Source: Paracoccaceae bacterium (GTDB lineage: Bacteria; Pseudomonadota; Alphaproteobacteria; Rhodobacterales; Rhodobacteraceae). Taken from it: a DNA stretch of 64,000 nucleotides. The DNA is taken from NCBI GenBank assembly GCA_020832445.1, contig JAFIEO010000021.1, positions 1 to 64,000 of the forward strand, given 5' to 3'. The notes beneath the pieces are model-generated. The model saw only the letters and a list, made by a program, of their open reading frames with translations. It was not told the DNA's origin and ran no database searches. Positions 20,700-29,449 of this stretch are shown piece after piece (the first letter of the stretch is position 1; each line of letters starts with the position of its first letter). Position numbers and translations under genes: made by a program.

Positions 20700-20735
20700 A
20701 AAAACTCCTGCCTTTCGGGCGGGAGTTTTTTGTTT
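20700..20735 (+). terminator. Rho-independent terminator after tRNA-Asp
   Basis: aaaaactcctgcc pairs with ggcgggagttttt (one G-T wobble) around a tttcg loop, followed by a T-rich tract. It starts 4 bases after the tRNA CCA end. The A-rich left arm could also serve the convergent kdgK transcript. Confidence 0.85.
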
Positions 20736-20766
20736 TTGCCAATCAGTGAAAATTCTGAACCTGCGG

Positions 20767-21708
20767 TTAGGGACGCGGCATTTGCGCGCCCGTTATGGCG
20801 GCAACCGCTTGTGGCACCAAAGCGCCCCGATGGCCGATAACTTCGCGGCTAAGGGCATGGCCTGCACGAATGGCGGTGCTGCAATCTGCGCCGTTCAGCC
20901 AGGCAGCCAGATAGCCCGCGTTGAAACTGTCGCCGGCCGATGTGGTATCAACAGGGGTTTCCGGGGCCAGGCCGGTGATGTCACCATGGCCGTCAGTGCC
21001 GCCAAAACACATAGGCCCGCCCCCGTTCTTGACCACCACATGACCGGCCCCAAGCGACAGGTAGCGCGCGATCGTGGCCTGCATGTCGGTATCGCCGAAA
21101 TGGGTGGCTTCGTCGTCAAAACTGGGCAGGACCAGATCGGCAAGGGCGGCGGTGCCCTCGATACCGTCGCGCATGGCGGCGGCGTTGTCCCACAGGCGTG
21201 TGCGCAGGTTCGGGTCAAACACCACTTGCGTGCCCGCCGCGCGCGCGACACTTAGCGCGTCAAGCAGGGTTCTGCGCGCCGGTGCGGGCAGAATCGCGAT
21301 TGTAATGCCCGACAGATAGGCGATTTTGCACCCTGCAAGGGCAGTATGCAGCAAGGCGGGATCATCGGCCAACGCCTTGGCCGCGGATGTGTCGCGCCAG
21401 TAGCTGAAGCTGCGTTCACCGTTATTCAGGCTGATGGCATACAGCCCGATTTCGCGCACAGGATCGCGGCTGACATGGGTGGCGTCAATGCCTTCCGTGG
21501 CAAGAAAATCCAGCATGCGTTGTGAAAAATCGCCCTGCCCCACGCGGGACAGATAACCGACTTTCCAGTTGTCCCCCAGAAGGCGGCGCAGATACCATGC
21601 TGTGTTCAAGGTATCGCCCGCAATGCCAAGCCGCCAGTTATCCGGCTGGTCGGATTGCGACAGTTCGACCATTGCTTCGCCGATGGACAGAATAAGCGGT
21701 GTTGTCAT
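20767..21708 (-). CDS. kdgK: 2-keto-3-deoxygluconate kinase (PfkB family)
   Basis: Phosphorylates 2-keto-3-deoxygluconate to KDPG for the Entner-Doudoroff aldolase, linking uronate or galactonate breakdown to central metabolism. 313 residues; LSIGEAMVELSQ at the start, GIAGDTLNTAWYLRRLL near residue 28, and the C-terminal PfkB signature VDTTSAGDSFNAGYLAAW with catalytic Asp near residue 257. The GDTLNTA and DTTSAGDSFNAGYL variants are those seen in KdgK rather than ribokinase. It stands alone; an upstream dyad at 21785-21803 is a likely operator. Specificity is inferred from sequence only. Confidence 0.85.
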   Translation of the reverse strand: MTTPLILSIGEAMVELSQSDQPDNWRLGIAGDTLNTAWYLRRLLGDNWKVGYLSRVGQGDFSQRMLDFLATEGIDATHVSRDPVREIGLYAISLNNGERSFSYWRDTSAAKALADDPALLHTALAGCKIAYLSGITIAILPAPARRTLLDALSVARAAGTQVVFDPNLRTRLWDNAAAMRDGIEGTAALADLVLPSFDDEATHFGDTDMQATIARYLSLGAGHVVVKNGGGPMCFGGTDGHGDITGLAPETPVDTTSAGDSFNAGYLAAWLNGADCSTAIRAGHALSREVIGHRGALVPQAVAAITGAQMPRP

Positions 21709-21784
21709 GTGTCATGTCCCATCTTGATTTCGACCGCAGTTCTGCGGGCGTGCGGCGCAGTCTTGGGGTCAAACTGGAATATTA

Positions 21785-21803
21785 GTTGACCACCTATGTC
21801 AAC
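21785..21803. promoter_or_regulatory. Candidate operator upstream of kdgK
   Basis: GTTGAC-N7-GTCAAC is a perfect dyad about 80 bp upstream of the kdgK start. On the minus strand its right half is part of a TTGACA hexamer (21797-21802) that could be the -35 element. The overlap would suit a repressor, for instance of the GntR family that often controls ketodeoxygluconate genes. The regulator is not in the window. Confidence 0.4.
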
Positions 21804-21917
21804 CGTAGCGATGCAGATGTCAATCTGCTGGCGGGATGTGCGAATGGCCGCAGCATATCGGAAAACGGTAGCGGTGGTCGAGATGGCCTGTAGGGGACGC
21901 CCAAAGGCGCGGAATCA

Positions 21918-22071
21918 AGGCCGCGGGCCGCCGCGCCATCGGTGGGCGGTCCCGCGGCCTGCCGATTATTCTGCTGACACGCCAAGCCTATGATCTTGGG
22001 AGTATGCAGCTTGCATAAAGTGCATTCCTTGAATGTCGGATCGGCAGACCCCGGCCCACCGATGGCGCGGG
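21918..22071. other. Structured intergenic region between kdgK and clpB
   Basis: No credible gene is seen in 21709-22154. Two overlapping structures are. First, an imperfect 16-bp stem aggccgcggg...ccgcggcct spans 21918-21960. Second, ccgcgccatcggtgggc at 21931-21947 is repeated exactly, inverted, at 22054-22070, with ctgccgat and its complement as a further inner arm. The two are mutually exclusive, as in switching RNA structures, but the element could also be a relic of a small mobile element. Confidence 0.4.
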
Positions 22072-22096
22072 CTTTGTCCAAGCATGGGTGCCGCAC

Positions 22097-22129
22097 AAAA
22101 CACAGACCCGCCATCAAGGCGGGTCTGTG
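22097..22129 (-). terminator. Rho-independent terminator of clpB
   Basis: A perfect 12-bp stem cacagacccgcc/ggcgggtctgtg (22101-22129) with a 5-base loop is followed on the minus strand by TTTT (22097-22100). It starts about 25 bp after the clpB stop. Confidence 0.85.
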
Positions 22130-22154
22130 GCGGTTACTGGAAGCCCGGCAATAG

Positions 22155-24767
22155 TTAATGCACCAGCGTCGCCCGTGGTGCGCTGTCATCGCGTGACAAC
22201 TGGCCATTGACGATCAGCCCGTCCGGCCCTGATGTCACTTCGACTGTGCTGCCGTCCAGAACTGTCCCGCCCAGCAGCATTTCGGCAAGCGGATCTTGCA
22301 AATAGCGCTGGATCACCCGTTTCAGGGGCCGTGCGCCGTAAACAGGGTCATAGCCCTTGTCCGCCAGCCAAGTGCGTGCCCCGTCATCCAGTTCCAGCGT
22401 GATCTTGCGGGCCAGCAGGCGTTTGAGCAAACGTGCCATCTGGATGTCGACAATCGCATCCATATCTGCCCGCGCCAGCCGGTCAAAGATGATGGTTTCA
22501 TCCAGCCGGTTCAGGAATTCGGGGCGGAAATGGGCGCGCACAGCGTCCATCACCTGTTCGCGCGCCTGTGTACCGTCACTGCCTTCGGGCAGCTGCGACA
22601 GCGCTTGCGAGCCAAGGTTCGAGGTCAGGATGATCAGCGTTTGCTTGAAATCCACCGTGCGGCCATGCCCGTCGGTCAGAACCCCATCATCCAGCACCTG
22701 CAACAGCACGTTGAACACTTCGGGATGTGCCTTCTCAACCTCGTCGAACAGCACAACCTGATAGGGCCTGCGGCGCACCGCTTCGGTCAGGACGCCACCT
22801 TCTTCATAGCCGACATAGCCGGGGGGTGCCCCGATCAGACGGCTTACAGCGTGTTTTTCCATGAATTCCGACATGTCGATGCGCACCATCGCGCTGTCAT
22901 CATCAAACAGGTATTCGGCCACCGCTTTGGTCAGTTCGGTTTTGCCCACGCCGGTTGGCCCAAGGAACAGGAAACTGCCAAGGGGGCGGTTTTCGTCGTT
23001 CAGACCGGCACGCGCGCGGCGCACGGCATTGGCCACGGCGCGCACGGCGGTGTTCTGGCCGATTACGCGCTTGTGCAATTCATCTTCCATGCGCAGCAGT
23101 TTGTCGCGTTCGCCTTCCAGCATTTTGGATGTGGGAATGCCTGTCCAGCGTTCCACGACTTCGGCAATCTGTTCGGGGCGCACGGCATCGGCGACCATTT
23201 TCTGGGCCTCGCGGGCTTCTGCGTCAGCCAGCTTGCGTTCCAGTTCGGGGATTTCGCCGTATTGCAGCCGACCGGCGGCGGCAAAGTCACCGCTGCGCTT
23301 TGCGGTTTCCAGATCGATGCGCGCACGGTCCAGATCTTCCTTGATCTTGCGCGCTTCTTCCAGTTTGTCGCGTTCCGCCTGCCATGTGGCTGTCAGTTCG
23401 GCGCTGCGTTCTTGCAGGTCGGACAATTCGCGTTCCAGTGTTTCCAGCCGGTCGCGGGATGCGGCGTCATCTTCCTTGCGCAGCGCTTCGGACTCGATCT
23501 GTTTTTGCAAGATGTCGCGGTCCAGCGCGTCCAGTTCTTCGGGCTTGCTGTCTACCTCCATCCGCAGACGGCTGGCGGCTTCGTCCATCAGGTCAATGGC
23601 CTTGTCGGGCAAAAAGCGGTCGGTGATATAGCGATGCGACAGCGTGGCCGCTGTCACCAGCGCCGAGTCCGAGATGCGCACACCATGGTGCAGTTCGTAT
23701 TTTTCCTTGATGCCGCGCAGGATGGAAATCGTATCCTCGACCGTGGGTTCTTCGACCAGAATTGGCTGGAAGCGCCGCGCAAGGGCCGCGTCCTTTTCGA
23801 CATGCTTGCGGTATTCATCCAGTGTCGTTGCGCCCACGCAGTGCAATTCACCGCGCGCCAGCGCCGGTTTGATAAGGTTGGCGGCGTCCATCGCCCCTTC
23901 GGATTTGCCAGCACCGACAAGGGTGTGCATTTCGTCGATGAACAGGATGATTTCGCCATTGGCTGCCGTGATTTCCGACAAAATTGCCTTCAGGCGCTCT
24001 TCAAATTCGCCACGGTATTTTGCACCGGCGATCAGCGCGCCCATATCCAGCGCCATCAGCTTTTTGTCGCGCAGGGATTCGGGAACATCGCCATTGATGA
24101 TGCGCAGCGCCAGCCCTTCGGCAATGGCGGTTTTACCGACACCGGGTTCACCGATCAGAACGGGGTTGTTCTTGGTGCGCCGCGACAGAACCTGCATGGA
24201 GCGGCGAATTTCTTCGTCACGCCCGATGATGGGGTCAATCTTGCCGTCACGCGCGGCCTGTGTCAGATCGCGGGCGTATTTCTTCAGCGCGTCAAAGCTG
24301 TCTTCGGCAGACGCACTGTCAGCGGTGCGCCCCTTGCGCAGGTCGTTGATGGCATTGTTAAGTTTTTGCGCGGTCACGGCACCTGCGTCCAGCGCATCCT
24401 TGGCATCGGATTTCACCAATGCCAGTGCGGTCAGCATGCGTTCAACGGTTACAAAACTGTCGCCAGCTTTCTTGGAAATCTGGTCTGCCTGATCCAGCAC
24501 CTTGGCGGTTTGCGGGTCAATGTAGATCTGGCCGTCGCCGCCGGACACTTTCGGGATTTTTGCCAGCGCAATCTCATTGGCCTGCATCACGCGGTCGGGG
24601 GCGCCACCGGCGCGCTGAATCAGGTTGGCGGCCATGCCCTGATCATCATCCAGCAGGGCTTTCAGCAAATGTGCGGGCGCGACGCGCTGGTGATCTTCGC
24701 GCAGGGCTATGGTTTGCGCCGCTTGCAGAAAACCGCGGGCGCGTTCGGTAAATTTTTCCAGGTTCAT
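22155..24767 (-). CDS. clpB: ATP-dependent disaggregase ClpB
   Basis: Hexameric AAA+ chaperone that, with DnaK, extracts proteins from aggregates. 870 residues: a Clp N domain ([16 protein letters not shown] at residue 9, then PAHLLKALL), a first AAA with [13 protein letters not shown] near residue 205, a coiled-coil middle domain from about 400 to 535 (which marks ClpB against ClpA), and a second AAA with [13 protein letters not shown] near residue 605. The start has GGAGAG upstream. A candidate heat-shock promoter lies at 24848-24876 and a strong terminator follows, so it is a single-gene unit. Confidence 0.96.
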   Translation of the reverse strand: MNLEKFTERARGFLQAAQTIALREDHQRVAPAHLLKALLDDDQGMAANLIQRAGGAPDRVMQANEIALAKIPKVSGGDGQIYIDPQTAKVLDQADQISKKAGDSFVTVERMLTALALVKSDAKDALDAGAVTAQKLNNAINDLRKGRTADSASAEDSFDALKKYARDLTQAARDGKIDPIIGRDEEIRRSMQVLSRRTKNNPVLIGEPGVGKTAIAEGLALRIINGDVPESLRDKKLMALDMGALIAGAKYRGEFEERLKAILSEITAANGEIILFIDEMHTLVGAGKSEGAMDAANLIKPALARGELHCVGATTLDEYRKHVEKDAALARRFQPILVEEPTVEDTISILRGIKEKYELHHGVRISDSALVTAATLSHRYITDRFLPDKAIDLMDEAASRLRMEVDSKPEELDALDRDILQKQIESEALRKEDDAASRDRLETLERELSDLQERSAELTATWQAERDKLEEARKIKEDLDRARIDLETAKRSGDFAAAGRLQYGEIPELERKLADAEAREAQKMVADAVRPEQIAEVVERWTGIPTSKMLEGERDKLLRMEDELHKRVIGQNTAVRAVANAVRRARAGLNDENRPLGSFLFLGPTGVGKTELTKAVAEYLFDDDSAMVRIDMSEFMEKHAVSRLIGAPPGYVGYEEGGVLTEAVRRRPYQVVLFDEVEKAHPEVFNVLLQVLDDGVLTDGHGRTVDFKQTLIILTSNLGSQALSQLPEGSDGTQAREQVMDAVRAHFRPEFLNRLDETIIFDRLARADMDAIVDIQMARLLKRLLARKITLELDDGARTWLADKGYDPVYGARPLKRVIQRYLQDPLAEMLLGGTVLDGSTVEVTSGPDGLIVNGQLSRDDSAPRATLVH

Positions 24768-24847
24768 CTGTACTCTCCTTCATAAGCGCCCTGAAATACG
24801 GGAACCGCCTGACATTCAGCGCGGCACCATGTCGGGCCTTGAAGCTT

Positions 24848-24876
24848 ATTTGGGAAGGCTTGCATGCTGTTGCAAG
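24848..24876 (-). promoter_or_regulatory. Candidate RpoH (heat-shock) promoter of clpB
   Basis: On the minus strand CTTGCAA (24876-24870), a 15-base spacer and CCCAAAT (24854-24848) resemble the sigma-32 consensus CTTGAAA-N11-16-CCCATNT. The -10 lies about 80 bp before the clpB ATG. This fits the known heat-shock control of clpB but has not been tested. Confidence 0.4.
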
Positions 24877-24906
24877 ATGGGCACAGTTGATAAGATCGAA
24901 TTTTGA

Positions 24907-25551
24907 TCAGGCGGGTGGGTTGGGTACCTCAGACCAGTCAAGGCCGGTTCCGCGATAGAGTGTAAACCGCGTCCAGTCGGCGGGGGTTTGCGGATCCTGC
25001 GGCATCTTGCGGAACCCCAGCCTGTGAACCAATCGCAGCGACGCCGTATTTTCAACGTGAATGCGCGCCACGATCTGTTGAAGGGCAGGGAATTTTGCAA
25101 AGCAGCGATAGGCAAACACGCCCACCATGGGCGCAGACAGCCCCTTGCCCCAATAATCGCGCCCCAGCCAATAGCTGATTTCGCCGGAGGCAGGCGGCGT
25201 GGCGCCCTTTGCCCATTGCAACCGGACCTGACCGATAAGCTGGTCGTTCCAATATGCGGCCCGAACCTTGTGATGTGCCGCCTGTTGGGACAGGGCAATC
25301 AGGTCCTGCGCCAGTTCAAGTGACAGGGGTGCCGGATATTCCTCGGGCATAAAGCGCCACAAATCGGGATCATCCAGCATTTGCTGATACGCGGGCGCAT
25401 CGTCATGGTGCCAACCATCGAATTTGAATGCATCCCTCAGGCCGTCCGGCGGGGCGCGCAGCGGCAATGAATCAATCTTTTTGCCGCGCAATGTATCCGG
25501 CACGTCCCTGTCATGGGGTGCCATATCCTGCGGATTCGGTTCTGATGTCAT
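24907..25551 (-). CDS. GNAT family N-acetyltransferase (RimJ/RimL-like)
   Basis: Transfers an acetyl group from acetyl-CoA to an amine. In the C-terminal half the pattern ISYWLGRDYWGKGLSAPMVG near residue 130 corresponds to GNAT motif A, and HVENTASLRLVHRLGF near residue 170 is the motif B block typical of the RimJ/RimL subgroup. The N-terminal 40 residues are polar. The start is taken at ATG 25551 (214 residues); a GTG at 25566 would add five. The substrate may be a protein N-terminus or a small molecule. It is a single gene between clpB and the DUF2478 gene. Confidence 0.8.
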   Translation of the reverse strand: MTSEPNPQDMAPHDRDVPDTLRGKKIDSLPLRAPPDGLRDAFKFDGWHHDDAPAYQQMLDDPDLWRFMPEEYPAPLSLELAQDLIALSQQAAHHKVRAAYWNDQLIGQVRLQWAKGATPPASGEISYWLGRDYWGKGLSAPMVGVFAYRCFAKFPALQQIVARIHVENTASLRLVHRLGFRKMPQDPQTPADWTRFTLYRGTGLDWSEVPNPPA

Positions 25552-25664
25552 GTCATCCAGTGGCACGGCTGATTCTACCCTTCGTTCTTGGTTAACAAGA
25601 TAGGCAAGCTATCGCGTCAGAGCAGCCAAAAGCGGTGCAAACTTTTCGTGAACGGCACGAAATT

Positions 25665-26204
25665 TCACAGAATTGTTCGTTCAAGCGATACAGTTTGCAC
25701 AGTCCGGCCCGTTTGTTCACAGCACCAATCAAGCAGCGCACAGATATCAACAGGCAAAGCTTCTGCCATGCCATCGGCAAAGGCAAGAAACATATCCATA
25801 TTGGGTTGGCGCACCGCTGTCAGAACAGGAATGTCCTGTGCCAGCGCCTGCCCGATCACGGATCGAAAGCCGCGCCCTTCTGCTTCGGCCTTGCCGAATT
25901 TGTTCAGGATCAGCAGTGCAGGTCTGGCGTCAAGCGTTGCGGCCACCAGCCCGACAGCCGTTTCCAGCCCGTGCGCGTCCAGCCGGCACCCGCTGGCATG
26001 AGGGCCAAGATTGTGGCTGATGCGTATGTGGCGTGACTGGCCAATGACCTGCAAATCCATATCGCACGGGCGGCCCTGCGTGGTTTCGCGGTTGATCTGG
26101 ACCACACCGGCCAATGGCCAGTCGGCCGCCATAAGCCGATGGGCCAGTTCAGCCAGCAGCCTGTCGGCATTGCCGCGCCCCTGTGCAGAAATATAGCCGA
26201 GCAT
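25665..26204 (-). CDS. DUF2478 family protein (putative NTPase of molybdenum metabolism)
   Basis: 179 residues. The N-terminus LGYISAQGRGNADRLLAELA resembles a degenerate nucleotide-binding loop. CDMDLQVIG, LGPHASGCRLDAHGLETAV and LILNKFGKAEAEGRGFR are the conserved blocks I associate with DUF2478. Members commonly lie near molybdate transport or cofactor genes, and here mobA starts 118 bp away on the opposite strand, so a role in molybdenum cofactor handling is likely by context. The biochemical function is unknown. Confidence 0.7.
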   Translation of the reverse strand: MLGYISAQGRGNADRLLAELAHRLMAADWPLAGVVQINRETTQGRPCDMDLQVIGQSRHIRISHNLGPHASGCRLDAHGLETAVGLVAATLDARPALLILNKFGKAEAEGRGFRSVIGQALAQDIPVLTAVRQPNMDMFLAFADGMAEALPVDICALLDWCCEQTGRTVQTVSLERTIL

Positions 26205-26322
26205 CTGTCTGCCCTTCCGTGCAAGCCGTGTTATATCGCATGTACACTGACGCCGTCATAAGGGCCAGTCTGCATCTGCGGCACAGCCCGCAAAGGTGCG
26301 CCGAACAAAGGGACCGCGGATC

Positions 26323-26925
26323 ATGATTTTGGGTGTTGTGCTGGCAGGCGGGCAGGCCACGCGTATGGGCGGCGGCGACAAAGGGTTTCGCACCCTTGCA
26401 GGCCAGTCCCTGTTTGCACATGTGCTGGACCGCCTGACGCCGCAGGTGGCAGGTGTGGCGCTGAATGCGAATGGCGATCCGGCGCGTTTTGACATGCTTG
26501 GCCTGCGGGTTCTGGCAGATTCGCTGCCGGATTTTCCCGGCCCGCTGGCGGGCATTCTGGCGGGGATGGACTGGGGCGCGCAGGCGGGGGCGGCGCAAAT
26601 TGTGACAGTTGCGGCCGACACGCCGTTTTTTCCGCGCGATCTGGTGGGCCGGCTGCAAGATGCGGCAGGCAGATCAGGCGTGGCGGTGGCCGCAACGCGG
26701 CAAAATGGTGTGTTGCAGCGCCACCCCACATTCGGTTTGTGGCCCGTCGCCCTGCGCGATGATCTGCGGGCGGCATTGAGGGGCGGAACGCGAAAGGTGT
26801 CGATTTGGGTTGACCGCCATGATGGCGGGGTTGCGGAATTTGACACCGCCCCGTTTGACCCGTTTTTCAACATCAACACCCCGAAAGACCTGATCACCGC
26901 AGGCCAGTTGGCAGCGCTGCGATGA
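26323..26925 (+). CDS. mobA: Molybdenum cofactor guanylyltransferase MobA
   Basis: Attaches GMP to molybdopterin to form the MGD cofactor of DMSO-reductase-family enzymes, cytoplasmic. The GTP-binding loop LAGGQATRMGGGDKGF begins at residue 6, VAADTPFFPRDLV near residue 94 holds the metal-binding Asp, and FFNINTPKDL near residue 184 is the C-terminal signature. ATG 26323 with AAAGGGA upstream gives 200 residues; an ATG 27 bp earlier is possible. The stop overlaps the next gene by 4 bases (ATGA), so they are translated together. Confidence 0.92.
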   Translation: MILGVVLAGGQATRMGGGDKGFRTLAGQSLFAHVLDRLTPQVAGVALNANGDPARFDMLGLRVLADSLPDFPGPLAGILAGMDWGAQAGAAQIVTVAADTPFFPRDLVGRLQDAAGRSGVAVAATRQNGVLQRHPTFGLWPVALRDDLRAALRGGTRKVSIWVDRHDGGVAEFDTAPFDPFFNINTPKDLITAGQLAALR

Positions 26926-27806
26926 GGGGGGGCGCACCAGCAGAAGGGACGCAGCATTTCGACCGGGTTGTGGTGGTTGACTGGTCGGCCAATTCAACCC
27001 CCAAACGCGGCGCGGATTCCATCTGGATCGGCAGTGCGGGCGCGGGTGCGTGTGCACCTGAAAATCTTGCCACACGGGTTCAGGCCATGGACGTGCTGCG
27101 CGCGCGCATTGATGCCGGAATTGGTGCTGGCCAGCGTGTTCTGATCGCGTTTGACATAGGTTTCGGGTTTCCGCGCGGTTTTGCGCAGCATCTGACAGGG
27201 CAGGCCAGCGCGCTTGCGGTCTGGGACTGGCTGGCGCGGCACATTACGGATGACGCGCGCAATCGCAACAACCGCTTTGAGGTTGCAGCCGCGATCAACC
27301 GTGAATTTCCGGGCGTCGGCCCGTTCTGGGGGCGGCCAACGGGGCGCGTGTTGCCGGAGCTGCCGGAAAAAGGTTTGGCGCGGCATGGTCACGGGCTGGC
27401 GGAATTGCGCGAAACCGAAGCGCTGTGTTCGGGTGCACACCCTATGTGGAAGCTTTATACCACCGGTTCGGTTGGGTCGCAAAGCCTGTTGGGGATTGCG
27501 CATCTGGAAGCGTTGCGCGTGGAGTATGGCGCAGCGCTGTCAGTCTGGCCGATGCAGCCTGCGGATGCGCCGGTGGTGGTTGTGGAAACCTATCTGTCGT
27601 TGATTGATGCGGCCGTGCGCAAGGCACAAGGGTATGCCTGCAAGGATGCGGCACAGGTGGATTTGCTGGCGCGTGCGCTGCACAGGTCCGATATGTCATC
27701 GCTGATGGTGCCCCCTGCCGCAGCTGCGGTGTTGCGTGAAGAAGGGTGGATTCTGGGCGCCGGGCATCATGCCAGCCTGTTGAAAGCACTGGACGGCGCG
27801 GAATAA
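26922..27806 (+). CDS. Protein of unknown function coupled to mobA (DUF429-like)
   Basis: 294 residues. RVVVVDWSAN at residue 15 and VLIAFDIGFGFPRGF near residue 68 carry acidic residues at the ends of hydrophobic strands, as in RNase H-like folds and DUF429 proteins. ATHIS-like helices are absent; the centre (NREFPGVGPFWGRPTGRVLP) is rich in Gly and Pro, and VVVVETYLSLID follows. In Rhodobacteraceae such genes are often named molybdopterin-guanine dinucleotide synthesis proteins because of their position after mobA. The 4-base ATGA overlap supports a linked role, but no reaction can be assigned. A strong terminator follows the stop. Confidence 0.65.
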   Translation: MRGGAPAEGTQHFDRVVVVDWSANSTPKRGADSIWIGSAGAGACAPENLATRVQAMDVLRARIDAGIGAGQRVLIAFDIGFGFPRGFAQHLTGQASALAVWDWLARHITDDARNRNNRFEVAAAINREFPGVGPFWGRPTGRVLPELPEKGLARHGHGLAELRETEALCSGAHPMWKLYTTGSVGSQSLLGIAHLEALRVEYGAALSVWPMQPADAPVVVVETYLSLIDAAVRKAQGYACKDAAQVDLLARALHRSDMSSLMVPPAAAAVLREEGWILGAGHHASLLKALDGAE

Positions 27807-27892
27807 AAAGGGGGGGCGCATATGGCCCCGCCCACCCACCCACGCCGGTCGCTGATTGCGCCCGGCTAGGCCACATGCGCCCCCCCCTTTTT
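27805..27892. terminator. Large bidirectional terminator-like inverted repeat
   Basis: aaaaaggggggg-cgcat-atggcc (27805-27827) and its near-exact inverse ending ccccccccttttt (27869-27892) form a long stem of about 23 bp with a roughly 40-base loop. An A tract and a T tract flank it, so it can stop transcription after the mobA operon on the plus strand and from the other side. Confidence 0.75.
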
Positions 27893-28036
27893 GCGCGCGC
27901 GGGCCTTGCGCTGTTGCCGCAGCCGGATAAATGCAACGGAAAATTGCCCATTGTCGCGGTTATGTCCCGCGGTGACCCCATTCTTGCCCGAATTGGCGGC
28001 GATGGTGGCACGGTAAAACTGGTAATCCGGGGCGTA

Positions 28037-28945
28037 ATGATGGACAGACTGACCGAGATGGAAGCCTTTGCGACGGTAGTGGACCAAGGCGGGTTCACGG
28101 ATGCGGCGCGCAAGATGGGCATATCGAAATCGGCGGTATCCAAGCATGTATCGGCGCTGGAAACCCGCCTTGGCGCGCGCCTGCTGAACCGCACGACACG
28201 CAGGGTAAGCCCCACAGACATTGGCCTTGCCTATTACGACCGCGCGCGGCGGGTGCTGAATGACGCGGGCGAGGCCGACAATCTGGTTACGGCGATGCAG
28301 TCGGCCCCGTCAGGGATTTTGCGCATTGCGGTTCCCACGGATTTTGGCGCCGCGCATGTGTCCCCGCTATTGGGGGAGTTTCTGGAACGTTACCCGGATG
28401 TGTCCGTGAACATGGTTCTGAAAAACCGCTATGTCGAGTTGATCTCGGAAGGGTTTGATCTGGCCATTCGCATGGGTGATATGGATGACAGCAGCCTACG
28501 TGCGCGCAAGATTTGCGAAACAACCCAGCGTCTTATCGCGTCGCCTGCGTATCTGGCCGAACATGGCCGACCTGCGCGGATTGATGATTTGAATGATCAT
28601 CGGTTGCTGTATTATTCCCACAATGCGGCAACATCGGTCTGGCGTATTACCGCCCCTTCCGGTGAGGTGCGTCAGGTGCGTTCGGCGACATGGTTTTCCG
28701 TCAATGACGGGCAGTCCCTGCTGAATGCCGCCATAAACGGGCTTGGAATAGCCTATTTGCCCAGCTTCCTGTTTTCGCAGTCCATGAAAAGCGGCCTTGT
28801 GGAAGATGTGATCCCCGACCTGCCGCGCGATGTTCAGGCGATGCATGCCGTATTTCCGGCCGGACGCTACACGCAACCCAAAGTGCGCGCGTTGATTGAT
28901 TATCTTGTCGAGAAGCTTGGAAACCGCAGCGCGAATGCGTGGTAG
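28037..28945 (+). CDS. LysR family transcriptional regulator
   Basis: DNA-binding regulator. The N-terminal winged helix-turn-helix reads RLTEMEAFATVVDQGGFTDA then ARKMGISKSAVSKHVSALE (residues 4-45), followed by a periplasmic-binding-like effector domain (SGILRIAVPTDFGAAHVSPLL from about residue 93). Tandem ATGs at 28037 and 28040 start a protein of 301-302 residues, normal for the family. It resembles the common CrgA/PtxR-like branch. There is no divergent target gene on its upstream side, because a terminator precedes it, so the target is unknown. Confidence 0.88.
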   Translation: MMDRLTEMEAFATVVDQGGFTDAARKMGISKSAVSKHVSALETRLGARLLNRTTRRVSPTDIGLAYYDRARRVLNDAGEADNLVTAMQSAPSGILRIAVPTDFGAAHVSPLLGEFLERYPDVSVNMVLKNRYVELISEGFDLAIRMGDMDDSSLRARKICETTQRLIASPAYLAEHGRPARIDDLNDHRLLYYSHNAATSVWRITAPSGEVRQVRSATWFSVNDGQSLLNAAINGLGIAYLPSFLFSQSMKSGLVEDVIPDLPRDVQAMHAVFPAGRYTQPKVRALIDYLVEKLGNRSANAW

Positions 28946-28978
28946 GTCGCCGCCGTAAAAGATGCATATGGGGCAGTT

Positions 28979-29449
28979 TCAGTCCCGATGATAGGGGCTG
29001 CCCGCCAGAATGGTCGCGGCGCGGTAAAGCTGTTCGGACAACATCACACGCGCCAGCATATGGGGCCAGACCATGGCCCCGAACGACACCAGCTTATGCG
29101 CGCGATCCCGTAAATCGGGGTCCAGCCCGTCAGCACCCCCGATCACGAAGGCCATGTCACTTATGCCAGCATCGCGCCTTGTGGCGATATGCTGCGCAAA
29201 TTCGCGCGACGACATGACCTGCCCGCGTTCATCAAGGGCAATGAGTTCTGCACCATCGGGAATGGATTTTTCCAGCAATTTGGCCTGCGCGGCAGGTGTC
29301 GTGGCCTTGCGGTCGTCCAGTTCGTGTTCCAGACACGGACCAAGCGACAGCGCGCGCCCTGCCTTGTCGAAACGCGCAAGATAGTCATCTATCAATGCGC
29401 GTTCCGGCCCTTTGCGTATGCGCCCTATGGCGCAGACATGCAGTCGCAT
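28979..29449 (-). CDS. rlmH: 23S rRNA pseudouridine-1915 N3-methyltransferase RlmH
   Basis: SPOUT-class enzyme that methylates pseudouridine 1915 in helix 69 of 23S rRNA. 156 residues from ATG 29449 (MRLHVCAIGRIRKGPE). LDERGQVMSSREFAQHI near residue 72, FVIGGADGLDPDLRDRA near residue 100, and the C-terminal knot QLYRAATILAGSPYHRD are fully characteristic. The start codon overlaps the rsfS stop by one base (TGATG), so the pair is translationally coupled. Confidence 0.95.
   Translation of the reverse strand: MRLHVCAIGRIRKGPERALIDDYLARFDKAGRALSLGPCLEHELDDRKATTPAAQAKLLEKSIPDGAELIALDERGQVMSSREFAQHIATRRDAGISDMAFVIGGADGLDPDLRDRAHKLVSFGAMVWPHMLARVMLSEQLYRAATILAGSPYHRD

Noticed and set aside
21794-22207. 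137-codon minus frame between kdgK and clpB
   Set aside because: Covers terminator and inverted-repeat sequence and overlaps the clpB 3' end; no protein features.
22296-24785. 829-codon open plus frame opposite clpB
   Set aside because: Composition is that of an antisense shadow (Phe, Gln and His rich), and clpB is unmistakable on the other strand.
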